Positions 11,162-22,907 are shown, numbered from the stretch's first letter. The stretch: DNA of 64,000 nucleotides from Paramacrobiotus metropolitanus (GCF_019649055.1 NW_026570370.1:207162-271161); one strand, 5' to 3'. The notes: generated by a model not told the origin, from the letters alone. A program made the numbers and translations.

Positions 11162-12117
11162 ATGGTCAACGCCTCGGACATCCAGGCGAATATCTCGGAC
11201 ACCTTCGCTAAAGGTCAAACTGAACTGAAAATCATTGTGTCCATTTACACGTTTGTGTTCATTACGGGGACTTCCTTATCGCTCACACTGATTGCATCAT
11301 CGCCTCCCAACCGAGATTACATACCGGATCCGGGATCCTGATCGCCCGCAGCCAATTCCTCCACGTCCTTCAAACCGGCATCTCCAATCCGATTTCGATG
11401 GCAACAGGCTGGGTTGTCTGGCTGGGGCTTAACATTACCGGCTTTAATTGCACCATGGCGCATTTTTTCGGCAAACTGACGACCTTCGCTGAAATGTGGG
11501 CGTCATTGTTCTTGGCCGTCAACCGCTTCGTGGCGCCGATTTTTCCCCATAAATACAGAGCGATCACCACCAAGCGTGCTACGATTTTTCTGATCATTTG
11601 CCCGTGGTTTATTGGTACAGCTTTAAGTGCCGCATTAGTCGTGCCGGGTATTTACGCGTTTGGGAATTTTTTCGGAAAGCGCCAGTTTGACTGCGGATAC
11701 ATTGGCGTAACAGGGCCACTGATTGCGAACACCGTTGGCGCATTGGGAATTTATTTTCCTTTGTTTGTCCAAGGAGTATGTTATATATCTGTACTTATCG
11801 CAAACCGTAAAAGGGTGCAGACAGAAAACATTTCTCAAATACAACAAAAGCGTTTCGTTATCTTTCGGCTACTTTTCTTCTCGTATATCTGGTTCACGGT
11901 TTGCTATCTGCCGCAACCGATTACTGTGTTTGGCTTTCCCAAATTCTTCTTCAAAAACAGAGTACGATCTGGATGGCTTCAGCTGTTGCAGGAAGTGGCA
12001 TATGCTGGGAGTCCTGTAAGGATTATAAATCCTAATTTTTATATGCTTGCTTATATGCATCAATGCCAAAAATATTTCGGACATAGAAAAGTTTTAACGC
12101 TAATCTTTTTACACTAG
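11162..12117 (+). CDS. Rhodopsin-like G-protein-coupled receptor, with a frameshift after TM1
   Basis: A seven-pass membrane receptor expected at the plasma membrane. The ATG at 11162 is followed by an N-terminus with two N-glycosylation sites (NAS, NIS) and a first membrane segment (IIVSIYTFVFITGTSL). The frame changes at about 11305-11320; the second frame continues LHTGSGILIA and runs to 12117. In it the TM3 end reads FLAVNRFVAP, an NRF in place of DRY, and TM7 ends with NPNFYMLAYM, a variant NPxxY. The tail is short. There is no room for an intron at the frame change, so this is a one- or two-base indel: a recent pseudogene or a sequence error. An AATAAA lies at 12150. The ligand cannot be predicted. 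Confidence 0.75.
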
Positions 12118-13105
12118 AATGCATTTTGCATTTTTTCCTGTTGCTAATGAATAAAGACGTTATGTTCGACCTGAGAAGTAAATTACGCTGCGCAGACTCG
12201 CCAAAAGCCACCGTGTCGGTTGCTCCATCAACAAAGGTGACTGTCGCCTATTCCAGTGCAGCGATTCCTTCCCATCAACTCTAAATCCGTTGGTTAATTC
12301 TTTTTTCGGACTTCAACAACGGATTACGCAACGATCACAATTTTTGCTGGATAGACATTTACGTTGACAAGATTCAGCGTTGATTACTACGGTAGTTCCG
12401 CAAATGAGAGGAAATAACTGATGTGGTCTACTCAAAAGGCAGATACTGCAGTTCGTCAGCTAGATACTTCGCTTTTTGCTGTACAACCGCTCACTTGAAG
12501 ATTTCAGCCACCCGTTTAAGTTAACCAATTACTACTGCTCTAATATTGATAAGAGAATATCTCTGGTTTAAGTCTACGTGATACAGACGCGTAAATTCGA
12601 AGATTCAGTTTAATAAGATTAAGCTATCCGAAAACGCGCTAGTTAGCAGTTAACCGTATAAAAGGAAATCAGCCTATGGCTCTATCCGTAGACCAATGCC
12701 TTGGGCGATGTAATGTCTACTGAAACAGGAAAAATGCAGCCGGCTTCCGTAAATTACTATTTACACAAAGCTCAGCTGAATATGGTAGAATCCATTGAGC
12801 ATTAGGCGCTTGCTACAACCAACGGTAATAAATTGCTGCGCTACCGTTTAAAAAGCCAGCAATAATTCGCTTTGTCATTTAGCCTAAGGGTACGCAATGA
12901 GACAACCAGGCCGCTGTTCGAAGCAGTGCCACGGCTGCCAGCCGCACTCATATTTTCCAAAAATTATTTTAACAAGATCACTGGCAGTCGCAGTGCAGCC
13001 TCAGTATAACCACACTTTCTTTTAAACAGGAAGGTGACAGATAATTCCTACAAGGTTCCGTAACCACGATATTCTTCGACATAAACGCATCCAGTCAGCT
13101 TCAAC
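12118..13105. other. Intergenic stretch between the two GPCR genes
   Basis: It begins with the 3' flank of the first receptor (AATAAA at 12150-12155). No gene or repeat recognised in the rest. Confidence 0.5.
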
Positions 13106-14576
13106 ATGAGTTTTACAGAGCTCTTTTACAGTGCATTGCTAGATAGCTATGAAAACTTGAGCGTGTTCAGGGACAGTCAGCAGGAGAATAATTCTACGGA
13201 CAGAACCATTAAAAAGCCAGATTATTTTACTGACAGTCAAGTGCGTAATGCATACCTTGCGTGTCGGATTGTGTACTTTTGCCTGTTGGTTTTGTGTACC
13301 GTGGGGAATGGGTTGAACCTTGTGGTGTTACTACGCAGCGTGCCGACGTGGAAGACGTCGGCGTGTCATTACATGATCGGCACCGCCATTGCTGATTTGA
13401 TAGCAGTGTACGTTGGGAAGTTGAAGGCCGTACATTGGAAAAACCTCCGTACACTTGGACTATTTTGTAATATTTTACTTTACAGGTGGCTCGGCTTTCC
13501 CCAGTTCTCGCCGTTGGATGACAGCGGTTTATATGCTATTTACTTCTCCGATCGTGTACATACGCACCTTGTGCCATGGCTTCGCAATGCTTCAATGATC
13601 TTATCTGATTGGTGAGGTTCCCGCACACGTGGACTTAAGATAATGTAACGCAGATATTTTACAGGATTTTGGTGGTGTTCTCCTGGGAACGCCTGCTGGT
13701 CATCTTGAGCCCTTTCCGCTTCGGATTTTTGCAACGAGTTTTCACGGCCCGAGTTGTTATTGTCGTTCTCCTCATCTTAGCGTTGGTTTGCTTCATGTTC
13801 GATCTGGCGAAGCTGTATATGCATTGCTTGCATGAGATTGACTTTGACAACCCCGTGGCATGGTTTGATCCATGGAACGACATAAACCGCAAGGCCTTAG
13901 TACGCGTCTGAAACGCTAACATGGCAACCACCTCACATTACAGCTGGTTTGATTTTGTTTCAATTTTGAAAATTTTCTACAGAATGTTACCTCGTGTACA
14001 GCTATGATACCAAATAGATTTAATTGAGTCGCTTCAATCGGTTTGTCATAATTACAGATTGCGATGCATATGCTGACTTTTTTGCTGGTCCTTATTCCCA
14101 CTTTCATCCTGATTATCTTCCTTGCGCGCCAAAGTCAATCAGAATTGGGTAAAATGCGTCGCCGGCAGAAAGGCAGCAGTGCGACAACGTCTACCAGTAA
14201 CCCCTCTTCGCAGCACGCAGTGAACATTATCTTGCTGAGCAGCGCGCTGCTCTTTCTCATCACGCGCACCCCCAAGTTTTTCCAGTTGTGTCTTGAGGTG
14301 TTAGTAGCTGCGGATTACATTATTATTATGGACTCAGATGTTTCCCTGTATTTCTTCGCGAACCCGATCGTGCTGGTGACAATACTCATGGGCTATTCAT
14401 TGAATTTCTACCTCTATTTGTTCACCGAGCGTCAGTATCGACGGCGTTTTGTTGACACAGTCGTCCGGCCTGTGCGTCAGTGCCTCGCCACGATGTTCAG
14501 CAGTGAATCTACTCAGCGCCAATCAGCAAGGTGGAGTCGACTTCCCACCCAGATAACGAACACAACAGCGTTGTGA
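13106..14576 (+). CDS. Rhodopsin-like G-protein-coupled receptor, four exons, intact
   Basis: Exons 13106-13407, 13486-13611, 13665-13899 and 14058-14576 join with GT-AG junctions and matching phases into 393 codons with no stop. N-terminus about 50 residues with NNST. TM1 is IVYFCLLVLCTVGNGLNLVV with the conserved GN; TM2 is YMIGTAIADLIAV with the conserved AD. TM3 ends SWERLLVIL, a WER in place of DRY. TM5 is LTFLLVLIPTFILIIF; the third loop is short and basic; TM7 ends YSLNFYLYLFTERQYRRRF, where NFYLY replaces NPxxY. This variant is frequent in peptide-receptor-like GPCRs of ecdysozoans. The cytoplasmic tail is rich in Ser, Thr and Arg. Introns are 53-158 bp. Likely a neuropeptide or orphan receptor; ligand unknown. 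Confidence 0.85.
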
Positions 14577-14824
14577 TGAATGCGGAGCTGAAACAAGATT
14601 AGCGGCGCAGAAGGCCCCAGAGTCTGGTACAAGAAGAGTTTTTATACCAAAATAAGGTCGTTCCAGTTACGTTTGTTCTGATAGGGTCCTGACTATGTTT
14701 ATGCAATTATGTATTTTCAAAGATTGTATGAAGTAATGAACCAAAGGGTAAAAACGCTAAAGCAAATGACAGATCTATGGAAATTTATGGGGAGATTTGC
14801 ATGCTAATCGATGTTAAAATTAGG

Positions 14825-15085
14825 CAAAGCATAGTTTCAAGAAGATCTGGTAATAACCAGACCTTTGGTACACAACAATGCATTTAAACTTTTCGCCCAT
14901 TTAAGTACGCCATATCTCGGCAACCGCATGTTGCGCACGCAAACGGTTTTCAGAACAATGCATACAAATCATTTAGCTTTAGAATGAGAAGAAGTATTAC
15001 AAAAAGTGGTTCGGCGTGCGAAAAGGTTTAGCGTGCTGCGTGTGCATCCATTTTTGACACCATGTACCGGGGCGTATCTTTTAAA
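14825..15085 (+). repeat. Dispersed repeat family R2, copy 2 (longer form)
   Basis: Begins TTTCAAGAAGATCTGG.AA.AACCAGAC, then GGTACACAACAATGCATT, CATATCTCGGCAACCG and the R2 core with CGCAAACGGTTTTCAGAACAATG. The same order of words is found at 28910-29215. It ends just before the mariner-like element at 15120. Confidence 0.7.
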
Positions 15086-15119
15086 AGCAGCCGGTTTGCC
15101 ATGCCATTAACCGCATTTA

Positions 15120-16382
15120 CCGTATTTTATCAATTAATGACCCTCTCCGATTTAGAAGCCCTCCCCGAAATACAAACCCCATGCCTAACCATTACGAACT
15201 TATAGTGACTCACCCCGAATTATAAGCCCAGGACTAGTAGAAAGTGGCAAAAGCAAAAGCGGAACCAGTTAAAATTACACCGATTCCATGTAGAAATAAT
15301 GTGATCTAGGGTACGGCATTTTATTTAGTTCATAAATGAAGCCTAGACTGCGTATTGAACGTTTTCTTCAAAATAATTGAAGTTAGCGTTTAATCGCTAA
15401 CTTGTTCTTAACGATGCGAGAGAAACGCCGGCAAGAGCTACTCTCTTTCTGCACAGGACATTAAGATTAGCCGCCGGACTTTGAGCGAACCGACGGATGC
15501 ATTTTCTCCTCCTTCCTGGAATGTAGCACCAGCATGTGTGCCAGCGAATCGCCTGCCTTTCCTGTTTGCGGACGGTGTGCAAACTGCCTTTTGCCTACGG
15601 ACTACCTAACCGTCAGTTCTATCTCATGCTGGCCTAGTTGTATTTATCGCATTGGTGTTTTTCGGCATGTGCGAGTTCTTTGCCTGTTATCCTCACTTTT
15701 CGTGTGTGTCAGGTGGATGTTGATCATTGAAAGTTAACGTTTGCAATTTCCTGTTACCCGCCTTCCCAACCCTTTAGCAATTAACTCTGGTCTTGTTCAC
15801 TTCGTTAGTTATAGCAGCACCAGTGTGAAAGTCATTAAAGGCCATTCCTCACTCGCGCTGCTCTCTCGCTATGGTACGCACAGAACCGCACCGGAAGGCA
15901 GCCGCAACATCCTGGCCACGTATCAGGATCCAGCTCACTCCTGGCCACGAATCAGGGTATCACCTGGCCACGAATCAGGTGCCTTCGACCCCTGGCCACG
16001 AATCAGGGGTCACCTGGCCACGGACCAGGTGGCACTGCTCGCTATTTCACCTATACGCTCCTTCCGGTGGCCGAGCATGTTCTGACGTTTTCCACGAGAC
16101 TCCGCGGCCGAGCCGAGGCTGGCCATATGCCCCAAAAAACCATGTCGGCGTTTCTTGAATACATCGTTAATGAGTTATTATGGGCTTTATAGGTATTATT
16201 AATAATACATAAAGTCTTTCTCTTAACAGTAACAAATCGAATAAAACATGTTAAACGCTAATCCCTTGGCTTGTATAAATAATACAAATCCTCCCCGAAT
16301 TATAAGCCCTCATCGAAATAAAGACCCCATCCGAAACCCTTACGAAAATAGTAACGCTGGGTCACTATTTGATAAAATACGG
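15120..16382. mobile_element. Tc1/mariner-like non-autonomous element, TA target duplication
   Basis: CCGTATTTTATCAA at 15120 is mirrored by TTGATAAAATACGG ending at 16382, each flanked by TA (15118-15119, 16383-16384). The inverted similarity extends over the next bases (AT.ATGACCC / GGGTCACTAT). Each end also has a direct-orientation block with CGAA/TTATAAGCCC, AATA.A.ACCCCAT and TTACGAA. No transposase remains. The interior holds a hairpin array at 15909-16031. Confidence 0.78.
15909..16031 (+). repeat. Array of five short hairpins with constant loop and covarying arms
   Basis: Five units have the core CCTGGCCACGAATCAGG or a close variant, starting at 15911, 15940, 15963, 15991 and 16013; the spacing alternates 29, 23, 28, 22. 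In four units the outer arm bases match each other although they differ between units: ATCCTG/CAGGAT, CACCTG/CAGGTG, CCCCTG/CAGGGG, CACCTG/CAGGTG. The loop GCCACGAAT is nearly constant. Confidence 0.8.
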
Positions 16383-16384
16383 TA

Positions 16385-19040
16385 TTGCTTATTTTATTGA
16401 TTCGCTCATTATATCTAGTCCTTTTAATCCATATAATGTTGGTTCCATGAATACTATTTTGTTGTTTTTTCTTTGTTTAAATGAGTCATTTTAATTAATG
16501 TACAGCGTGCAGGCATTTTGTTATGTGTAGTGGTTATTGCCAAATTAAAATCATACTATGTTGTAACAAGGTAAAATACAAACGTTATAACCCGCTATAC
16601 ATGTACAGTGTGACAAAGCACATCAGTACATTAATGTAAGCGAAATTCATGAACGTAAGTAGAAATGTACGAACAATACCTGGATAAAGCGTGGCTTGAA
16701 TTCAAATTCTGTGTGCTGGGCTTGATTAAACTTTTCCATAGGAATGCAAAAATTGCGTACTAAATTATACTTAATACGGGTACATTACAGTTCATACTGA
16801 AATGTGCGCGTTGTGTCGGTCTAAATTAATTTAGAAAAATCTCAATTCTGGCAAAACGTAGAATCTTTCCGTATAATGTAATCGGTACATAAACACTACC
16901 TTCATTTGGAAAGGTTATTATTGGCCGCCAAGCAAACATGATATTACCCTATATTGCTGCAGTGCAGACATTTCTGGGGATTTATTTTTCTGATTTTGGA
17001 AAAATAGCATTAGAAATTGAATTTTCGTGTTGTTGAGTGCCAAAACAACGTCTGATTATGTATTTTACACGTTTCCTATACAGCGGCTACCCACGTATCC
17101 TTATTTCGTAGTTTTCAAAAGTTTCCAAAAGAAGTCTTCAAAAATAATCGTTCAAACTAAAAAAAAATTCTCGCGAGCGTAACTCCAACAGACATTCTTA
17201 ACAATACAAACTAAAATTCGAAAACTCGAGAGCAGATACAGAAGCGCTCAACGCGCTCGGCGGCATGTTCTAGTAGAACTGTAACCAGCTACAATTATTT
17301 ATGAGACTATACACACAAATTGCCCGAAGTATAAGAAAAATCCTCGGAAAATACCGGGCGTTCAGTGCATTCTGTTGGCAATGCACTACGGCTTACTCAT
17401 ATAACGCTTGGGGTCACTGCTCGTTGTGATAAGCAGCGTCCATGTTGTGTTTTACTTTGTAGCTCAAAGGTCAGGACACGTCTCATTTGCTACGCATGAT
17501 TATATAAAAGAACTAATTTTTGAACACAAAAAACGCGATGGCATTCGAGTTCTGTATAATCTACAGTGTATCAACAGACTATCCAATTTTACCCCGATCC
17601 CGGTCTCGGCTTCTTTTAGCCGTATACAGCATGAAGAGCGTTTTCTGAGGTATTTATTTTATGGTAATATCAAAAACTGAAGCTAGGAAAAACTGATAGT
17701 GTCACGCCAAATATAATTTGCTTTAGTCGAAAATAGACGATAAAGCTACTCTATTTTATTTATGTTTAAACATGATGATTAGCGCAACACACGCTGCAAC
17801 CACGTGCAGAGATACGCTTCCCTTATACATCGTAGTGTGTCTGTATACTTAGTTTGTTAATCGAATAAAGTGGAACGAACGATTTTCTTGAATATTTTAT
17901 TAAATAAACATTAACAGCACGCCATTTCAAAAAGTGTTCCAGTACCAAAACTCCAGTTAATAATTTAATAAGAGCTAGTTATGTACGTACATGTGCAGGA
18001 ACATATTATTATGCTTGATGTACACGTGTTGTTGTTGTATCGTATCCGGCCTCTGATATTTGAATTGTTAATTGTTAGCGGCGCATCGGCACAAAATCTG
18101 CGATATGGACTTGGAGCTTTTTCGTCACTTCCGGCCTACGCCTGGCATTTTAGCACCAATTTAGGCTATTAGCGATGGTGATCAAGAGTGTTGTGCTATT
18201 AAGCGCTTGTTATGGCAAACTGTTTGGTCATATGAAAGATGAAAGCCGATGAATGTTATCTAAGCGGTTCACCATGTTGTTGCTAACTATTCTGCTCAGC
18301 TTGCCATGAGCGCGGCATCAATGGATACATTTTCATCGGAAGCTGTTTCTAAACCTGACTTCTGGTTTTGGTTTTCGTTCGTACGGAACGTTCTAATAAA
18401 TAAGGCCTGCGATCTGCCCGAACAGTGATCTGGTGTTTCTCGATTCTGGTAATTGTAACCATAGCTTAGTTCGTGACCTTATATCCTTTTCCAACCTTCA
18501 CAGTCGATTCCTCCATCGAAAATTCGTGTTGCGATACTTTAGGAGCATATTTCCAAACATACTGCGGAATTAATTTGTGTGATCATCATTGACAGTGTTG
18601 GTCAACATGATCCACTTGATCTTACTGTGTGTTACTTTGCCCACGATATATTCGCAGCTGACGGATGCCGAATACGCGGGGTATATTACGAAGGTTTAGG
18701 CCGGTTTTGTAAACATTTATTACAGCCAATTCAGCATTATAGGACGATTTGCTTGCTAATCGATGTTAAATTAGGTAGACGCAATCACTTGGCCTCTCTA
18801 TCTAGACTGCACTATTGTAATCAGATCCTTGTCTTGACCTATTTACGTATCACGCTAGCTATCCATCAGCCAACTGTCTAATGCTCACAACCGCATTGAT
18901 ATTTTCCTCCGACCTGATTACTTGACTAATTGCTCGATGTTTTACTCAGTGACCTTCAGCGAAAAAAAAAAACTTCTGATCCCCAAACCCACATCCGATT
19001 ATCTCAAGCAAATTTAACGCTAATTTCTTACACCCCAAAA
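16385..19040. other. Long non-coding stretch before the YR retrotransposon
   Basis: No supported gene. Two short frames on the plus strand (17408-17680 and 18579-18881) have no recognisable homology and no ATG-centred support. The last part should hold the 5' terminal repeat of the YR retrotransposon, but no split or inverted repeat matching the 3' side was found by eye. Confidence 0.45.
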
Positions 19041-20369
19041 ATGACTGGACGTGGCAACCGAGGACGGCAGCCAGCGAAGAGCGCGCCCGCGACATCTAAC
19101 AGAGCGAAACGGACTACCGCCGCCAGTAAGCCCCCCACCACAGCGAGCGACGCGGAAGCTCCGGAACCGACGGTGCAATCGCTCGCGCAGCAGCAGAAAA
19201 AGCATGAGGAACAGCTGGATAAAATTCTCGCCGCAATGGAGCGCCTAGCACCACCACCCCCACCGCTGCCACAGACAGCACCACCAGCACCACCAGCACC
19301 GGAACCTGTTCTGCCGCCATCAGCACCGGAGAAAGTTCCAGATCCATCGGCACCTCGTCCACTGTCTCCATCCTCCAACCTGCAGATCCAGATTGGTGAC
19401 GACTTCGGAAGAATCGTGCACCAGACTGATCACATCGGACACTCCACTAACCGCAAGCGTAAACGCAGTCCAGAAAAAGGTAAGCGTAGCAGCTCGCAAT
19501 CATCTGTTAGCAGTGAATTATCGGACACACTACCAGTACGTCTGCCGGCCGGCGACCGCCTTGGGAGACGTCCAGACGTTTTCAGCCGACTGGGGCCTCT
19601 GCGGGGAACTGCCGCCGGAAACGCAGCCATTCCCCCCTTTCCGCACCATTTTCCGTCGCTGGACAAAAAGCTCGTGAAGAAGCTGCTCGACCACACTGAA
19701 TACATTGATCTGGACTTACTCCTGCTGAAGAACCGCGTCGAAAAACCAAAGAAACTGGATTCCAAAATGGTGTTCGATAACGGAAAGGTCACCATTAAGC
19801 CGGAGGACGGGAAAGTCCGGATTACCTGTTTCACATCATGGATGCGCGCTTTCGGCGTGTTCGCCAGCTACCGCTCTCACATTGCACCGGAACTAAGCAC
19901 CCGCTTCTACAAGTACATGGACATAATTGCATCGTACGTCGAGCGTGGGGTTCCGACCGCCAACTGGCTCGAGTACGATCGGCAGTTCCGCGCACACATG
20001 ACTGGACATCCGTACGATTTCGACGAGTGGACCCATCAACACGATGATACGTACATTGAATGCATCCAGAACGCATCGCACGCCGAACGCGAACCGTCCC
20101 CGCGCCCGGAAAAGCCGAAGCAGAAAGACGATCGCTGCCGAAACTGCGGAGGGACAGACCATTACATCAGCAGCTGCCCCGCGCCGCGGAAAGGTCAACC
20201 GGGATACGGGCAGCCCTTTCGTGCCGCTCCCGCCGCAGACGGGGAAATCTGCCGTAACTATAATTACGGAAACTGCCCAACACCGTGCCGCGCCGGGAGA
20301 GTCCACGCCTGCGCCAGCTGTGGTGACCGCAAGCATCGGACGGCCACCTGCCCGAAGCTGGATAAATAA
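19041..20369 (+). CDS. Gag protein of YR retrotransposon
   Basis: Structural protein expected to package the element's RNA. The open frame extends upstream, but the first ATG is at 19041 (MTGRGNRGRQPAK). Order: a basic Ala/Thr-rich start; a short coiled segment QQKKHEEQLDKILAAMERL; a Pro/Ala-rich linker to about residue 125; a basic patch NRKRKRSPEKGKR; a globular middle with SLDKKLVKKLLDHTEYIDL and FTSWMRAFGVFASY; then at about residue 365 a CX2CX4HX4C knuckle (CRNCGGTDHYISSC) and a second Cys/His cluster CRNYNYGNCPTPC...HACASCGDRKHRTATC. That second cluster is typical of DIRS/Ngaro gags. The gene is intact and followed immediately by the pol frame. Confidence 0.85.
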   Translation: MTGRGNRGRQPAKSAPATSNRAKRTTAASKPPTTASDAEAPEPTVQSLAQQQKKHEEQLDKILAAMERLAPPPPPLPQTAPPAPPAPEPVLPPSAPEKVPDPSAPRPLSPSSNLQIQIGDDFGRIVHQTDHIGHSTNRKRKRSPEKGKRSSSQSSVSSELSDTLPVRLPAGDRLGRRPDVFSRLGPLRGTAAGNAAIPPFPHHFPSLDKKLVKKLLDHTEYIDLDLLLLKNRVEKPKKLDSKMVFDNGKVTIKPEDGKVRITCFTSWMRAFGVFASYRSHIAPELSTRFYKYMDIIASYVERGVPTANWLEYDRQFRAHMTGHPYDFDEWTHQHDDTYIECIQNASHAEREPSPRPEKPKQKDDRCRNCGGTDHYISSCPAPRKGQPGYGQPFRAAPAADGEICRNYNYGNCPTPCRAGRVHACASCGDRKHRTATCPKLDK

Positions 20370-22907
20370 AGAAGTAACAGTGCCGGCAAAGGCAAATACA
20401 CCGCTACGAATTAGCGCCTTTGCCAGACTGCTTGCTCAACATCCTGACTCCACATTAACGTCATTTATATCCACCACACTTACAAACGGTTGCACTATCT
20501 ACTACAACGGTCCCCAGAAAGCACGCTCCACACCAAACGCCGTCTCAACACGCAAGCACCACGCTGCGGTTACGCGTACCATACGGAAAGAGGTCGATGC
20601 CGGCCATACCATCGGTCCTTTTCCTGACCCACCCTTGCCGCACTTTGTCTGCAACGCCCTAGGCGCACGGCCAAAGAAAGACGGTAGCATTCGAACCATC
20701 CTGGATTTATCCCAGCCGCACGACGACAGTGTAAACGATTACATTGACATCACGCAACTTCCTCTGGAATACTGCACCGTTGACCATGCAGTATCCATCC
20801 TAACGGAACTCGGCAGAGGCGCACTCATGGCCAAAATGGATGTAAAATCAGCCTTCCGACTGATACCGGTACGCCCGGCGGAGTGGAATCTCCTCGGCTA
20901 TCAGTGGAACGGTGAGTTTTACTTTGATGTAGTGTTGCCTTTCGGGTGTAGGGCATCGCCGTACGTGTTCGAGCAATTTGCTGGCGCAATCCACTGGATC
21001 GTGTCGAACCGCACCGGTCTAGTCAGCATGCTCCACTACGTCGACGACTACTTCTTTGCTGGAAAACCTGGAAGTAATCAGTGCGGCACATTGATGTCCA
21101 CCATGACTCAGACGTGCAGTGAACTCGGGGTCCCTTTGGCACAGGACAAGACCGAAGGGCCCGCGACTCAGCTGACGTTCCTGGGCATCCGGCTAGATTC
21201 TGTCCGACAAACCCTTAGCCTCCCCGACGATAAACGTCAGATTATCGAAGAAGCGCTGGAAGAATGGAGCAACCGTGACCACTGCACCAAGCAGCAGCTC
21301 CAAAGCCTTATCGGAACACTCACGTTTGCCACCAAATGCGTCCCAGCGAGCCGCTTATTTACTCGACGCATGATCGCCCTGCTAACCGACAACTACCACG
21401 AAAGGCTCATCGCTCTCAACGGTGAATTCCGTAAGGATCTGGAATGGTGGAAAGAATTCCTCCCAGCCTGGAACGGCACCGCGTCCTTCATCCAGCCGGA
21501 CTGGACAAGATCTGACGTCCTGGACCTTTACACAGACGCGTCAGGTACTCTCGGGCTTGGTGCATATTTTCATGGGTCATGGTTCCAACTGCGCTGGCCA
21601 CCGTGGATTATCCAGCGGAAGCCATGCATCGAGTACCTCGAGCTGATACCGATACTCCTCAGCCTAATTGTTTGGGGCTCTAAGCTGCAAAGGAAGCGGG
21701 TCATCTTCCACTGCGACAACGAAGGCGCCACCCTGGCCTGGGAGAATCTACGCTCAACCAACGTTGGCGTGTTAGATCTCATGCGCCGCATGTTAAAAGC
21801 CGCTGCCTGCGCTAATATGACTTTTACTATAAAGCATATACGCGGCGTTAATAACGCGATTGCTGACTCCCTATCTCGTTTTCAGCGAAGCAGATTCCGA
21901 GCGCTTGCACCAACAGCGTCGGAACGTCCGGATCCATGCCCGGACATCTTCCCGCAGCTTCTAATAGCGTACAGCGCACGCGGCCTAAACAACTTGCTGC
22001 ACGCCCATATTGCCAGCTCCACCAGGCAGACGTACGTAACTGCCGTCAAACAGTTCTCAGTATTCTGCAGTTCTAGATTTGCTCAGCCACTCCCAGCGAC
22101 GCCAGAAATCACTGCGGAATACGTCGCGCATCTGTATTCCGCAAGAAAATCCCTCCGGACCGTAACCGTTTACCTTGCCGGCATCAACAATTACCACCGT
22201 GAAGCTGGCATGACATCCCCAACCGGCCACGACATTGTGACTCGCGCCCTGCAAGGCTACCGGCGACTGGCCCCATCCAGCGCGGACAAGCGCCAACCTG
22301 TCACGCTGGAGATGATGCGGCACCTGAAGGACGCCATCCGCTCCAGTAGCCTGTCCCACCACGAACAGTCATTGTATTGGGCAACGTTCACCCTCATGTA
22401 CTTTGGCTACCTTCGCGTCGGAGAAGTAACGTGCCCCGCTACCAATCGCTACGATCCGCGGCGCACTCTGATGTCAACAGACGCGCAAGACCACGATAGC
22501 CGAGTCCTCATCCAATTAAAAGTCACGAAGACCGATCCAACCGGTCAGGGCCACTCCGTAGCGCTGACGGCGACCGGCCGTTCCGTGTGTCCCGTGCAGG
22601 CCTACCGGAAGTATATGGCTTTGCTCAGTTCAACCCGACAGCTGAAGCACGGCCGCTCCTCATCCATCAGGACGGCAGATACCTGACCAGGCGCTCCGTG
22701 GAAGCCTGCCTCCATCGTCTCCTGGAGGGCACCCGGACCAGCTCCGAATTAACACCCACAGCTTCCGCATCGGCGCGGCATCCACCGCCGCGTTGCAACA
22801 ACGTGCCAGACCGCGTGATCCAGCGCGCAGGGCGATGGAAAAGCAACTGCTACGCGCTACATCCGGACGCCGGCCCCACCACGCTGAATCCCTACTCCAA
22901 CGGGTAA
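20370..22907 (+). pseudogene. Pol of YR retrotransposon: RT, RNase H, tyrosine recombinase (YR frameshifted)
   Basis: One frame runs to 22686 and overlaps the end of gag upstream; recognisable coding begins just after the gag stop. Reverse transcriptase: ARPKKDGSIRTILDLS, MDVKSAFRLIPV, LPFGCRASPYVF and the catalytic LHYVDDYF (about 21037). RNase H: DLYTDASGTLGLGAYF, CDNEGATLAW, RGVNNAIADSLSR. The tyrosine recombinase follows in the same frame (ARGLNNLLHAHIASSTRQTY) with the first catalytic Arg in FGYLRVGEV. After about 22640 the remaining YR motifs lie in alternating frames: GRYLTRRSVEA, the HSFRIGAA H..R box (about 22757) and IQRAGRWKSNCYALH with the nucleophile Tyr (about 22815-22860). At least three indels in 200 bp disable the recombinase, while RT and RNase H are open. 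Confidence 0.85.

Larger units (their letters stand above)
19041..22907 (+). mobile_element. Tyrosine-recombinase retrotransposon, DIRS/Ngaro type
   Basis: Gag with a double Cys-rich motif, followed by reverse transcriptase, RNase H and a tyrosine recombinase, and no DDE integrase or LTRs: the hallmark of YR retrotransposons. No methyltransferase domain sits between RNase H and YR, which differs from classical DIRS1. Coordinates cover the coding part only; terminal repeats were not located. Confidence 0.88.

Noticed and set aside
15909-16031. CRISPR-like array
   Set aside because: Units are 17-21 bp palindromes with spacers of a few bases, in a eukaryotic transposable element, without cas genes.
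15741-16158. Open frames over the hairpin array (Pro/Gly/His repeats)
   Set aside because: The repeated peptide is a by-product of the DNA repeat, in two frames at once, inside a mobile element.
17408-18881. Two frames of 90-100 codons before the YR element
   Set aside because: No recognisable family, no ATG context or splice sites, composition like the flanking non-coding DNA.
20044-20369. N-terminal extension of the YR pol frame overlapping gag
   Set aside because: Its Arg/Pro-rich translation is the out-of-frame shadow of the gag zinc-knuckle region; recognisable pol begins after the gag stop.
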